Below, one piece after another: positions 17,073 through 24,023 of a DNA stretch of 43,928 nucleotides. Where the stretch lies: positions 1 through 43,928 of IMG/VR virus record IMGVR_UViG_3300023181_000043; one strand, given 5' to 3'. The notes under the pieces were generated by a model. That model had not been told where the DNA came from, did no database searches, and was given only the letters and a program-made list of their open reading frames with translations. Both the position numbers and the translations under genes were made by a program. Position 1 is the first letter of the stretch, and the number at the start of each line of letters is the position of its first letter. The DNA is from a virus.

Positions 17073-17113
17073 TAAATTAAAATTAGTTGTTTATGCAGAG
17101 CGGTACAACTAAT
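17073..17113 (-). terminator. Intrinsic terminator after the tRNA region
   Basis: Minus strand: 9-bp perfect stem (17113-17105 with 17090-17082), 14-base loop, then TTTAATTT. It ends the transcript that starts at 17496-17527. Confidence 0.65.
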
Positions 17114-17205
17114 AAAACCTGCTAAACTATTTCTAGCTCACTGCAAGACCTTTGGGAAAAGGTTAGTAGAGAACATAACTACTAATTTGAAGTTCTTTTG
17201 CGTAG
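17114..17205 (-). other. Structured stretch between the tRNA and its terminator
   Basis: Ninety bases without an ORF that hold at least three hairpins on the minus strand: a 7-bp stem 17163-17169 with 17179-17185, a CCTTT/AAAGG stem, and a GCTA/TAGC stem near 17125. Could be tRNA processing sequence, part of a terminator array, or a small RNA. No known family recognised. Confidence 0.35.
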
Positions 17206-17277
17206 TAGCGGGTAAGGGATTCGAACCCTTGATTTCCAGATAATGAGTCTGGCGAGATACCACTTCTCTAACCCGCA
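17206..17277 (-). tRNA. tRNA with CAT anticodon (Met or Ile2)
   Basis: Complete cloverleaf on the minus strand. D-arm GAGA-loop AGTGGTA-TCTC, anticodon stem CCAGA/TCTGG with loop CTCATTA (anticodon CAT), T-stem AAGGG/CCCTT with the canonical loop TTCGAAT, and acceptor GCGGGT/ACCCGC. The outermost pair 1-72 would be T-T, so the acceptor is 6 bp. The anticodon stem lacks the three G-C pairs of initiator tRNA, so it is elongator Met or Ile2. No CCA is encoded, so it must be added. Confidence 0.9.
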
Positions 17278-17281
17278 ATTC

Positions 17282-17476
17282 TTAAATATCTTGTACTAAT
17301 TGCATAATCTTCTTTTCAATAATAGCTCTATTCTCAACTCCTTTAATTATTGGTACTTGAATAGATCCTGAATATTCTTTAGATCCTACTAATGTTCCTT
17401 CTTTGTATTGAGTTTCCATTACCATAGTTCCTAGTAATCTAACTAAACTATCAATGTATATATTCTTTTCTGACAT
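17282..17476 (-). CDS. Small hypothetical protein upstream of the tRNA
   Basis: A 64-residue protein (SEKNIYIDSLVRLLGTMVMETQY then a short beta part and a helix) with no recognised family. It has its own promoter at 17496-17527 with a leader of about 14 bases and is co-transcribed with the tRNA directly downstream. Confidence 0.55.
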   Translation of the reverse strand: MSEKNIYIDSLVRLLGTMVMETQYKEGTLVGSKEYSGSIQVPIIKGVENRAIIEKKIMQLVQDI

Positions 17477-17495
17477 AATGTTTTTTATTATAATA

Positions 17496-17527
17496 CAAAG
17501 GTAATAATAATTATTGATAATTCCAAA
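17496..17527 (-). promoter_or_regulatory. Bacteroidota-type promoter for the small gene and tRNA
   Basis: Minus strand: TTTG (17527-17524), 20 bases, TACCTTTG (17503-17496). The best match to the consensus in the window together with the one at 18303. Confidence 0.7.
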
Positions 17528-17540
17528 TATTATTTAATAT

Positions 17541-17744
17541 TTATTTACTATGATTCTTAATTAGCTCTATATAAGTACTAAGATCTAGATCAGACATATT
17601 ACTTAGTTCATGTATTAACTCTGATTCTGTGCTATAAGGAGACTTGTACCACTCACCATTATTAACTCTGAACCATATAGTCACAAAGTTATTTTGCTTA
17701 GCTGAGAGAGTCTCTATTAGCTTATCTTCAAGTTGTAGTTTCAT
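17541..17744 (-). CDS. Small hypothetical protein
   Basis: A 67-residue protein (VTIWFRVNNGEWYKSPYSTESELIHELSNM core) with no recognised family. Its ATG overlaps the stop of the nuclease gene (ATGA), so the two are translationally coupled and may be functionally linked. Confidence 0.5.
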   Translation of the reverse strand: MKLQLEDKLIETLSAKQNNFVTIWFRVNNGEWYKSPYSTESELIHELSNMSDLDLSTYIELIKNHSK

Positions 17745-18100
17745 TTTAATAATCTTTTAATCTCAGAATCTAAATGATAATAGTGTTTAGAATTTAATCT
17801 AACTAATTTTATCTTATTGTCTTTACAGAATTTATTCTTTATAACATCATTAACCTTGTTATTATGATAAGCTTTACCATCATACTCAATTATTAAATTC
17901 TTAGAAGGTATATAGAAATCATATCTGTAATAATGGCCTTTATCTGTAGTAAATCCATTGAAGGATACTTCTCTGTAATAAATTATATTTATCTTATCTA
18001 AGACATTCATAATTAATAATTCAGCAGGAGAAGGTTTAACATCTAACTTCTCAAAGTATAGTAAGTTAATTCTTTTTGTTTTCTTAGATTTGTAATTCAT
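17741..18100 (-). CDS. Vsr/DUF559-like nuclease
   Basis: A 119-residue protein with the fold pattern of the very-short-patch-repair and DUF559 nucleases (PD-(D/E)xK superfamily): SPAE with Glu27, YDFYIPSKNL with Asp61, and IIEYDGKAYH with Glu72 and Lys76. A KFCKDNKIKLVRLNS ending strand follows, as in the family. These cut or nick DNA; in phages they often act as free-standing homing enzymes, or in repair. The length is short for Vsr (about 150) but fits DUF559-type proteins. Translationally coupled to the small gene after it. Confidence 0.8.
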   Translation of the reverse strand: MNYKSKKTKRINLLYFEKLDVKPSPAELLIMNVLDKINIIYYREVSFNGFTTDKGHYYRYDFYIPSKNLIIEYDGKAYHNNKVNDVIKNKFCKDNKIKLVRLNSKHYYHLDSEIKRLLK

Positions 18101-18147
18101 ATATCTTACGAGCTTGCGAGGAAGTTATTGTTAAATAAAAATGGGCT

Positions 18148-18185
18148 AAAAACAAACCTTGTGTTGTTGCCCAAGCAACACAGGG
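18148..18185 (-). terminator. Terminator of the candidate small RNA
   Basis: Minus strand: 10-bp stem (18185-18176 with 18166-18157, one G-T pair), 9-base loop, then TTTGTTTTT. Confidence 0.55.
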
Positions 18186-18298
18186 GAAGTCATTCTATAC
18201 TTCCAAAGATATTATTTAATTAAATTAGAGAAACATGAATCTGCCTGTTCCAACAATCTTCCATCTTTTTTAGGTTATTGAAGTTTCTCTAATTCTTA
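18148..18298 (-). ncRNA. Candidate small RNA unit with own promoter and terminator
   Basis: A minus-strand unit of about 150 bases without a sizeable ORF. It has a consensus promoter (18303-18334). Right at the predicted 5' end comes a 10-bp closing helix (18292-18283 with 18234-18225), then a 6-bp hairpin (GGAAGT/ACTTCC near 18185-18204), then a 10-bp hairpin with a T-rich tail (18185-18148) that works as a terminator. The only reading frame inside is 14 codons. I do not recognise the family. It could be a regulatory RNA or a long leader of the nuclease gene at 18100. Confidence 0.5.
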
Positions 18299-18302
18299 AG
18301 TA

Positions 18303-18334
18303 CAAATGTAAGTAAAAAATCTGAGAAATCCAAA
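18303..18334 (-). promoter_or_regulatory. Bacteroidota-type promoter of the candidate small RNA
   Basis: Minus strand: TTTG (18334-18331), 20 bases, TACATTTG (18310-18303). It fires into a region without a gene for about 200 bases, supporting a non-coding transcript. Confidence 0.65.
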
Positions 18335-18353
18335 TATAATTGAAGAAATAATT

Positions 18354-18734
18354 TTATTTATTATCTTTTTCTATTGTATCTTTTGATAAATGTATATGTA
18401 TTTCATCAATTATCCATCCAAGTAAATAACAATGTGCTTCATCATTATCATGATCAGGTTTAACATGAGCTTTTTTCATAACCATATTAGTAACATGTAG
18501 AGCTTCATGAGCTATTACTGACCAAGGTATATAAGTATCTTCTTTAACAAATATATAATAGGCTTCTTTTCCTTTATAATTAGCTTCAAATGCTAATCCT
18601 CTACAACTTTCAATATCTTCAGGATCAAATATTATATTTAACTTCTTTCCTTCAGCTATAAAGTCATTACATATAATAAATACTAACTTTCTTGTATAAA
18701 TGGGTATATTTTTTACTAATGTTTTCATATACAA
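18354..18734 (-). CDS. HExxH zinc-peptidase-like protein
   Basis: A 126-residue protein with VIAHEALHVTN (residues 74-83), i.e. the zinc site HEALH (His76, Glu77, His80), followed 19 residues later by DNDEAHCYLLGW with Glu99 as a plausible third ligand. This layout is seen in short zinc peptidases common in phages of Bacteroidota. The substrate is unknown; host or virion protein processing is a guess. A TAnnTTTG box (18739-18732) overlaps the annotated start, so transcription may begin within the first codons and translation may start at the second ATG (18728). Confidence 0.7.
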   Translation of the reverse strand: MYMKTLVKNIPIYTRKLVFIICNDFIAEGKKLNIIFDPEDIESCRGLAFEANYKGKEAYYIFVKEDTYIPWSVIAHEALHVTNMVMKKAHVKPDHDNDEAHCYLLGWIIDEIHIHLSKDTIEKDNK

Positions 18735-18930
18735 AGATAATAAAAGTATTTGTTATTTCCTAAAAAATTTTTTTTAATTTTATTTTTTAAAAAATGTGAG
18801 AATATATTTTTATAACATAGCCTAATCAACACTCCCCCAACATAAATTTGGAAGTGGATAACCGGGTGCTTATAGCATTGTGTATTTCTAATTTCCTTAA
18901 CTAATTGTTTACCTATTTAATCTTATAACC
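18735..18930. promoter_or_regulatory. Divergent intergenic control region
   Basis: The two arms of the phage diverge here. Contains a strongly AT-rich run (18757-18793), likely a flexible or promoter-associated tract, and a TAAATTTG box at 18843-18850 on the plus strand without a matching TTTG upstream. The early plus-strand promoter is therefore probably here but is not of the clear type seen on the minus strand. Confidence 0.4.
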
Positions 18931-19107
18931 ATGAGTCTATCTAAAGTTCTTAGTTCAATTGCTATTGTTCTTGTGTCATACACAATCATTAGCTTATTAG
19001 TGTTTGCTATATTCAATAGCTTATTCTTTTCTCCTATATGGTTCTTTGGCACTGTTCTCAGTGTTGTATTATTAGGCTCATTCTTAACTCATAACCAAGA
19101 GGCTTAG
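18931..19107 (+). CDS. Small membrane protein, first gene of the plus arm
   Basis: A 58-residue protein starting MSLSKVLSSIAIVL, with two predicted membrane helices (about 7-27 and 35-52) and a short charged end. The Ala/Val/Leu content and richer GC third positions suggest good expression. As the first gene after the divergent region it should be among the earliest made. Function unknown; early phage membrane proteins often act in host takeover or exclusion, which is a guess. Confidence 0.55.
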   Translation: MSLSKVLSSIAIVLVSYTIISLLVFAIFNSLFFSPIWFFGTVLSVVLLGSFLTHNQEA

Positions 19108-19198
19108 TTCTCTTGGTATATAGGCTTGCACCCTTGATAGTGCTTAACACATTCTTAAACCAGAGGCATAAACATAAGTCCTCACAAACTCTTACATT

Positions 19199-19606
19199 AT
19201 GAACAACATGGTAAAATTAATCGGTATTGGTGAAGTTAAATTGGCTAAAGACGGTAGATCATTCTACACAGCTGAATTCCAGGATGCTAGTAATCCTTTT
19301 GCTGGTACTGTTAGACGTAACTTCTGGCAACAATTTGCAGATTCAGCTGCTAAAACTAATCCTATCTGGAAAGGTGCTGATCCTGCTATCACTGGTACAT
19401 TTGTAGGTAAACTACTTCCTGGTCAGATTCTGACTCTTGAGGTTGAAGCCTATACTATTGGTGCTAACACAGTTTCTACTTACAAAACTGTTGTCTTAGG
19501 AGGTGAACTACCTAAACAAGTGTTCAAACAATTAGGTCATCCAGTTGTTGAAACTGTTGTTGCTGCTGAAGCTCCTGCTGTTGAAGCTGAATTACCTATT
19601 ATCTAA
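19199..19606 (+). CDS. Possible single-stranded-DNA-binding/OB-fold protein
   Basis: A 135-residue protein. The core (residues 5-110) has a beta-rich layout with GEVKLAKDGRSFYTAEFQD, RNFWQQF and LLPGQILTLEVEAYTI, consistent with an OB fold. The tail is Ala/Val/Glu-rich and ends in ELPII. Such an acidic flexible C-terminus is typical of phage SSBs but is not specific. Higher GC and regular codon use than nearby genes suggest strong expression. It is followed by a terminator hairpin. Alternative: an unrelated early structural or nucleoid protein. The SSB idea is inference only. Confidence 0.6.
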   Translation: MNNMVKLIGIGEVKLAKDGRSFYTAEFQDASNPFAGTVRRNFWQQFADSAAKTNPIWKGADPAITGTFVGKLLPGQILTLEVEAYTIGANTVSTYKTVVLGGELPKQVFKQLGHPVVETVVAAEAPAVEAELPII

Positions 19607-19614
19607 CCAACAAT

Positions 19615-19650
19615 TGCACTAGGGATTAACCTCTCTAGTGCTTTTATTTC
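19615..19650 (+). terminator. Terminator after the possible SSB gene
   Basis: 7-bp perfect stem (19616-19622 with 19635-19641), extendable with wobble pairs to about 12, then TTTTATTTC. Separates the gene from the small genes downstream. Confidence 0.65.
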
Positions 19651-19673
19651 TATTAACCAATAAACTTACTATA

Positions 19674-19835
19674 ATGTATATACAAGATTATATTAAACAA
19701 ATAGATTCAGCTGTTGATAATAGTCAATTAGATGAATTATTAAACTTATCTGTTGATGATGTAGATTTAACAGTTGTTAATCAATTACATATTCAAGAGA
19801 GAATACAAGATAAATGCGTATTAATTAACTCATAG
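19674..19835 (+). CDS. Small hypothetical protein
   Basis: A 53-residue acidic protein (MYIQDYIKQIDSAVDN start chosen because it follows the usual A-rich leader; an earlier in-frame ATG at 19638 lies within the terminator's tail). No known motif. Translated from a region with few signals, so moderate confidence. Confidence 0.45.
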   Translation: MYIQDYIKQIDSAVDNSQLDELLNLSVDDVDLTVVNQLHIQERIQDKCVLINS

Positions 19836-19946
19836 TCTAAGAGGATGAAGTATAATTAGAGTAGTGATATTCACATACTGATTATATTTTACATTCTCCG
19901 AAGGATGAATAGCAAATCAAATTATAAATCACTTAAACTAAATATC

Positions 19947-20081
19947 ATGAGTACAAATCAACAACCACAAGCAAATATTATGTCAATTAAGTTTGCTAAA
20001 ACAGAAGATGAAAGAAAGCTTCTAAAGAGATTAAAAAAGACAGCTGTATTATTTAAGAACAAGACAATAAAACACGCTTAA
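19947..20081 (+). CDS. Very small basic protein
   Basis: A 44-residue Lys-rich protein (MSTNQQPQANIM..., ending KNKTIKHA). It follows a leader of the local type (aactaaatatcATG) and precedes a hairpin with T-tail, which supports it. No function. Confidence 0.4.
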   Translation: MSTNQQPQANIMSIKFAKTEDERKLLKRLKKTAVLFKNKTIKHA

Positions 20082-20092
20082 ATGAACTTAAA

Positions 20093-20155
20093 ACAGTGAA
20101 TATGAGGATATTATATCAATCGCTTGAGAATATTATCACATATTCATTGTTTTAT
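20093..20155 (+). terminator. Terminator-like hairpin
   Basis: 12-bp outer stem (20093-20104 with 20139-20150, one wobble) around a 34-base loop, followed by TTTTATT. Confidence 0.5.
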
Positions 20156-20204
20156 TAATTAAATACAATTCAACCCATTTTATAAACCATTAAATATAGC
20201 TTTT

Positions 20205-20387
20205 ATGTTATTAGAATACTATATATACTTAATAAAAATAGCACATAACAGATACATATTAGATGGTATTTACTTTAATATGTTAGATAATGATGATATA
20301 ACTATAACAGAAAGTATAATTATATGTCAACATCTTAATATAAAGAAAGAATATCTTATATTTAGTGATTACATTAAAACTTTATAA
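20205..20387 (+). CDS. Small hypothetical protein
   Basis: A 60-residue protein rich in Tyr and Ile with the pattern of a helix pair (YIYLIKIAHNRYILDG, NDDITITESIIICQH). Unknown; no membrane segment by charge pattern. Next gene starts 3 bases after. Confidence 0.45.
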   Translation: MLLEYYIYLIKIAHNRYILDGIYFNMLDNDDITITESIIICQHLNIKKEYLIFSDYIKTL

Positions 20388-20389
20388 TT

Positions 20390-20518
20390 ATGAGTAACTA
20401 TTATGTAGATGAGCAAGGCTCTCTAAGGTGTGTAGATAAATACTATTACTCATTTGTAACAGGTATATCTAAATCACCTAAATCAGCAATACCGCAATTT
20501 ATATTAACTCTTAAATAA
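20390..20518 (+). CDS. Very small hypothetical protein
   Basis: A 42-residue protein (MSNYYVDEQGSL...) with one Cys and many Tyr. Same leader style and spacing as its neighbours, which is the only support. No function. Confidence 0.4.
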   Translation: MSNYYVDEQGSLRCVDKYYYSFVTGISKSPKSAIPQFILTLK

Positions 20519-20525
20519 CACTATT

Positions 20526-20774
20526 ATGACAGCATTTGAAACACAATTATTATTAACAATAAATTTATCAATACCAATGAGAGGACTTGATTTACAATGG
20601 ATAATTGTTGGTCAAATGATTACTCCTAATGGTAGAAAATACAATTTCTTTGTTAATAAAGCATTATCAAAAGGTACATACAGATGTGCTGAAGATTACA
20701 ACTATGCAAATGAATATTTTAAACTAGAATATAATCATAGTTTAAATCAATGGTCTAACCTAATTAAACCTTAA
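20526..20774 (+). CDS. Hypothetical early protein
   Basis: An 82-residue protein with a mixed alpha/beta pattern (GLDLQWIIVGQMITPNGRKYNFFVNKAL) and no known motif. A few bases separate it from its neighbours. Unknown function. Confidence 0.5.
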   Translation: MTAFETQLLLTINLSIPMRGLDLQWIIVGQMITPNGRKYNFFVNKALSKGTYRCAEDYNYANEYFKLEYNHSLNQWSNLIKP

Positions 20775-20778
20775 TATT

Positions 20779-21021
20779 ATGAACACTTTACAAGAAATAG
20801 TAAAAATAGCTCAAGAAGCTCAAGTTAAAACAAGAAATGATTATAGATTTAAATACTCTTTAATTATAGAAACTTGTATCAAATCATTAGATAGATTACA
20901 AGCTTGTAGATTATTAGTTGATCTACTAGGCTTTAATCTTACTCAATGTAGCCGTATAATTGCAGATGTAAAAGATAATAATATATCATTTACAGATTCA
21001 TGTAATAACCATTTAAATTAA
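20779..21021 (+). CDS. Hypothetical early protein
   Basis: An 80-residue, mostly helical protein (VKIAQEAQVKTRNDYRFKYSLI, KSLDRLQACRLLVDLLG) with two Cys in the centre and one near the C-terminus. No known family. Starts 4 bases after the previous stop. Confidence 0.5.
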   Translation: MNTLQEIVKIAQEAQVKTRNDYRFKYSLIIETCIKSLDRLQACRLLVDLLGFNLTQCSRIIADVKDNNISFTDSCNNHLN

Positions 21022-21027
21022 CTAATT

Positions 21028-21204
21028 ATGCAACACTTACAAGATCACTTAATATTTATATTCATATTATTATCTATGATATATACTATGTATTTCTTAT
21101 ATAAACTATTAAATCAGAAGATATCATTATCTGATATAATAGCATTATTATGGATGCTTAGTACAAATTATTACATACATATGTTTGTAATATCTAACAT
21201 TTAA
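21028..21204 (+). CDS. Small membrane protein
   Basis: A 58-residue protein: a short soluble start (MQHLQDHL), a hydrophobic helix (about 8-25) and a second one (about 35-56). Starts 6 bases after the previous gene. Function unknown. Confidence 0.5.
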   Translation: MQHLQDHLIFIFILLSMIYTMYFLYKLLNQKISLSDIIALLWMLSTNYYIHMFVISNI

Positions 21205-21236
21205 CCAATTAACTAACCATTTAAACCAACAACCAC

Positions 21237-21488
21237 ATGAAAAACTTATTATTAATCTTACTATTAGCTGTATTATTTACAGCATGTAAGAAAGAATCTA
21301 CAATTGTAGAACAAGACATTAAACATATAATAGATATCAATTATAATGGTACTATTGAAAGAGTATATATTGTATCTGAAATAGATTATCTACCTAATGG
21401 ATGTATTAGATACATGCAAGTAGATAAACTACATAAAGATCAAGTATATACTTCAACTAACTGTAATCCTTATGTATTAATTAAATAA
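21237..21488 (+). CDS. Small phage lipoprotein
   Basis: An 83-residue protein. Residues 1-16 are a hydrophobic signal and LFTAC ends it with Cys17, a lipobox for lipid attachment. KKEST follows the Cys; charged residues there are usual in Bacteroidota lipoproteins and may direct surface export. The mature part is a small beta-rich domain with two more Cys (about 56 and 76). Phage-encoded lipoproteins often protect the host from superinfection by related phages. That role is inferred, not shown. Confidence 0.65.
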   Translation: MKNLLLILLLAVLFTACKKESTIVEQDIKHIIDINYNGTIERVYIVSEIDYLPNGCIRYMQVDKLHKDQVYTSTNCNPYVLIK

Positions 21489-22208
21489 TTAACCAAAAAC
21501 CAACTCATTATGTGTATAATTAATGGTGTAGTAATATCAGATGATTCTGATGGACTGCAATATGATCTTGTTTAATCCCTTCAGATTAAATTATTAATTA
21601 AGCTAGTTTATGAACAGCAACACTCAAAAAGCGGTATGTGATACAGCTCCGCTACCAGAAAATGCCTGGTGTATCATAGTGAAAGAGGTGTGATTCCTCA
21701 TTATATTAATTGTCTAATGTTTACTCCACGGTGAAATATTCTGGGTCCTTAAATAAACCAGTGCCTAATAATAAATATATAACCGGTTAGTCTCACTAGC
21801 TAATTAATGTTGTAGCCAATCAACCCGTCCAGTAGCAAATAGGAAGGTAAGGTAATAATATATTTATTGAAAAAGCAAACATAGTGTAATACATATTATA
21901 TTAAAATTCTACTGGTAGTACAGACAAATAGTTGTACTACCCTAACAATGTATCATTCTAGTTTCCCAAGGACTAGCTATTATAATTACTTGATCGAGCT
22001 TTAGAGATCCTAAGAATTAATAGATAAGCAAATTAACGTGTATGTTATAATAGAATACAGAGGGATTTATAATAAATATATGAGTTAGAATTAGTAAATA
22101 ACTGATTTTATGAAACTTTGAAAATATGTACTATACAAGTTATAGCATAGAAGTAAATCTTATATATTTATTATATTTATTATTTAACAACCATAAACTT
22201 AAAATAAC
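21489..22208 (+). other. Long structured non-coding stretch
   Basis: About 720 bases with no convincing gene (one 21-codon frame at 21510-21575 has a leader like the others). Several strong hairpins: a 9-bp perfect stem near 21913-21942, TGATACA/TGTATCA around ACCAG/CTGGT (21648-21677), GAGG/CCTC (21685-21699) and CTAG stems near 21958-21976. The GC content of the hairpins is higher than the surroundings. Could be one or more non-coding RNAs or an early control region. No known RNA family recognised. Confidence 0.4.
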
Positions 22209-22466
22209 ATGAAAAACTTATTGATACTATTTATTATGCTTCTAGGAAGTATGATAACAAAAGCACAAACCAAACCAAATGTAACAAGAACAGCTGATGG
22301 TAATTATATATTAATTAGTAAAAAAGCTGATTCAGCTAAAAATACTGGTAATTATGTAGTTATTAAGGATATTAAATATCCAGTATATGAGTCAGCTAAA
22401 GGTAAGTTATTCATTAAGAGAATATCTAAAAATAATAAAGAGTATAATCAATATTTAAAATTATAA
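22209..22466 (+). CDS. Small secreted protein
   Basis: An 85-residue protein with a signal peptide (MKNLLILFIMLLGSMITKA, cleavage after about 20, mature end QTKPNVTRTADG). The mature part is beta-rich with Lys-rich segments. No Cys at the cleavage site, so periplasmic rather than lipid-anchored. Function unknown. Confidence 0.6.
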   Translation: MKNLLILFIMLLGSMITKAQTKPNVTRTADGNYILISKKADSAKNTGNYVVIKDIKYPVYESAKGKLFIKRISKNNKEYNQYLKL

Positions 22467-22468
22467 TT

Positions 22469-22666
22469 ATGGAATTCATTATAATATTTAGCATAATACT
22501 AATAGTATATGGTTTTGCTAGTTTAATAGGAAGAATAGATAGTGGTAAATTAAATAGTGATGAAGCTTGTTCTTCTTTTGTTATAGCACTATTAGGGCTA
22601 CTTATATTATTTATATCTATTGTTGTTTGGTATAATGTTACAGGCCATATAACATTTATATTATGA
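22469..22666 (+). CDS. Small membrane protein
   Basis: A 65-residue protein with two membrane segments (about 3-21 and 37-58) separated by a charged stretch (GRIDSGKLNSDEA). It begins 2 bases after the previous stop. Function unknown. Confidence 0.5.
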   Translation: MEFIIIFSIILIVYGFASLIGRIDSGKLNSDEACSSFVIALLGLLILFISIVVWYNVTGHITFIL

Positions 22667-22815
22667 TAGTATTCTTTATATGTTATTTAATATTAGTTTG
22701 TATACTAGGTATATTAAGCTTTATTAAAGGATTATATGACAAAGATGACTTATTACTAATAATATCAGTTGTATTTATAGTAATAAGTCTAATTTTAGCA
22801 TTTTTATATATTTAA
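22663..22815 (+). CDS. Small two-helix membrane protein
   Basis: A 50-residue protein nearly all membrane: helices at about 3-20 and 30-49 with KGLYDKDD between. The start overlaps the previous stop (ATGA), so it is coupled to that membrane gene and both may act together. Unknown function. Confidence 0.45.
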   Translation: MIVFFICYLILVCILGILSFIKGLYDKDDLLLIISVVFIVISLILAFLYI

Positions 22816-22825
22816 ATTAATAATT

Positions 22826-23047
22826 ATGAATTTAATACCAATTGAAGACGCTAATACTAATTTTGAACTAGTATATTTAAATAATGTAGTAGTAAATAAA
22901 GAACTAAAAGCATATCCTTATTGTAAAATACATGGAGCTATGAATAAAGTAAATATATTTGCAACAGGAGCTTATTGGAGGTGTATATCATCAGTATCAA
23001 AGAAATCAGAAAACAACTGTAGAGCAGGATGTATAGAAAATAAATAA
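22826..23047 (+). CDS. Small Cys-containing hypothetical protein
   Basis: A 73-residue protein with four Cys (C31, C56, C67 and C71) after KAYPYCKIHG; the HGA and WRC contexts suggest a small metal-binding fold. No family recognised. Confidence 0.5.
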   Translation: MNLIPIEDANTNFELVYLNNVVVNKELKAYPYCKIHGAMNKVNIFATGAYWRCISSVSKKSENNCRAGCIENK

Positions 23048-23068
23048 TTAACAATTTAAACTAATCAC

Positions 23069-23314
23069 ATGGAAACAATAACCCCAACCACACCAAGTAC
23101 TAAAGATAATACAAGATTATTAAGATATCATTTAAATAGAACTGATTCAAGTAATAATCCTGTATTTCATCAAGATCATCAAGATCTTTATAATAGATTA
23201 AAGAATTATGAATTTAGTTCTTTTGAAGAATATGTAAAAGCATGTAAGTCAACTGGTATTGATTATTACAACTTTGATTGCTTCAATGATTATTTACAAA
23301 CTAAACCAAATTAA
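23069..23314 (+). CDS. Small hypothetical protein
   Basis: An 81-residue protein with a Pro/Thr-rich start and a helical region (HLNRTDSSNNPVFHQDHQDLYNRLKNYEF). Hydrophilic, no signal or membrane segment. No family recognised. Confidence 0.5.
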   Translation: METITPTTPSTKDNTRLLRYHLNRTDSSNNPVFHQDHQDLYNRLKNYEFSSFEEYVKACKSTGIDYYNFDCFNDYLQTKPN

Positions 23315-23315
23315 T

Positions 23316-23681
23316 ATGTTACCAACAATAGCAATAATAGTATGTATAGTATTATTTTTTATAGCAGTATTATCAGATAATGATTCTCTTGGTGCAGTAT
23401 CAGCAATTGTATTTATAATGTCTATAATATGGTTAGGAAATTCTCAAGATACTAAAGAACAACAATTACATAAGAAACCTATGTTAGATAGTGCTGAATA
23501 TTATTATAAACTTAGATTAGTTGGTACTAATATTAGTACAGTACAATCATTTAAGTTTCCTAGTAGTGTTCAAGAACCTTATAAAATAGGTGACACAATA
23601 CAATATAGTAGACCATATGTTATAAGTGGTGTACAAGTTACAGAAGAAACAAGAGGAATTATAATATCTAAATTAAATTAA
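23316..23681 (+). CDS. Small membrane protein with a soluble domain
   Basis: A 121-residue protein; the start at 23316 was chosen because it lies just after the previous stop and gives a clean N-terminal membrane segment, while an ATG 57 bases upstream would run through the previous gene. Helices at about 5-20 and 27-42; then a soluble, strand-rich domain (45-121). Function unknown. Confidence 0.5.
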   Translation: MLPTIAIIVCIVLFFIAVLSDNDSLGAVSAIVFIMSIIWLGNSQDTKEQQLHKKPMLDSAEYYYKLRLVGTNISTVQSFKFPSSVQEPYKIGDTIQYSRPYVISGVQVTEETRGIIISKLN

Positions 23682-23682
23682 T

Positions 23683-23835
23683 ATGAAATACATAGGATTA
23701 GCATTCATTTGGATTGCAGGAGTAGTAATTAGTTATAAGTTTTGTATCTCAATAGATGCATTACAATGGTATTGGTTATTATTAGCTGGACAAGTGATAT
23801 TATTAATTGATGCATTTGCTACTAAAAGATATTAA
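23683..23835 (+). CDS. Small two-helix membrane protein
   Basis: A 50-residue membrane protein (MKYIGLAFIWIAGVV..., second helix about 30-45). Starts 1 base after the previous stop. Unknown function. Confidence 0.45.
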   Translation: MKYIGLAFIWIAGVVISYKFCISIDALQWYWLLLAGQVILLIDAFATKRY

Positions 23836-23837
23836 TT

Positions 23838-24023
23838 ATGATACATCTATTTATAATATTCCTACTATTATTTATTATAATAGTATTAGGTATGATACAT
23901 AGTTTATCAAATAATAAAACTAGTGCTAAAGAGTATTTAATTATGAATTCAGTAGCTAGTTTAATTGTATTTATTGGCTTTGAATTAATATACTGGATAG
24001 TATATTATATTGCAATAAGATGA
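23838..24023 (+). CDS. Small membrane protein
   Basis: A 61-residue protein with two membrane helices (about 2-18 and 35-58) and a short polar link (SNNKTSAKEY). Unknown function. Its last codons overlap the next start. Confidence 0.5.
   Translation: MIHLFIIFLLLFIIIVLGMIHSLSNNKTSAKEYLIMNSVASLIVFIGFELIYWIVYYIAIR

Noticed and set aside
17113-17147. Minus-strand GAGCTAGAAATAG resembling the loop of artificial Cas9 guide RNAs
   Set aside because: Only a short chance match; no Cas gene, repeat or tracrRNA context is present.
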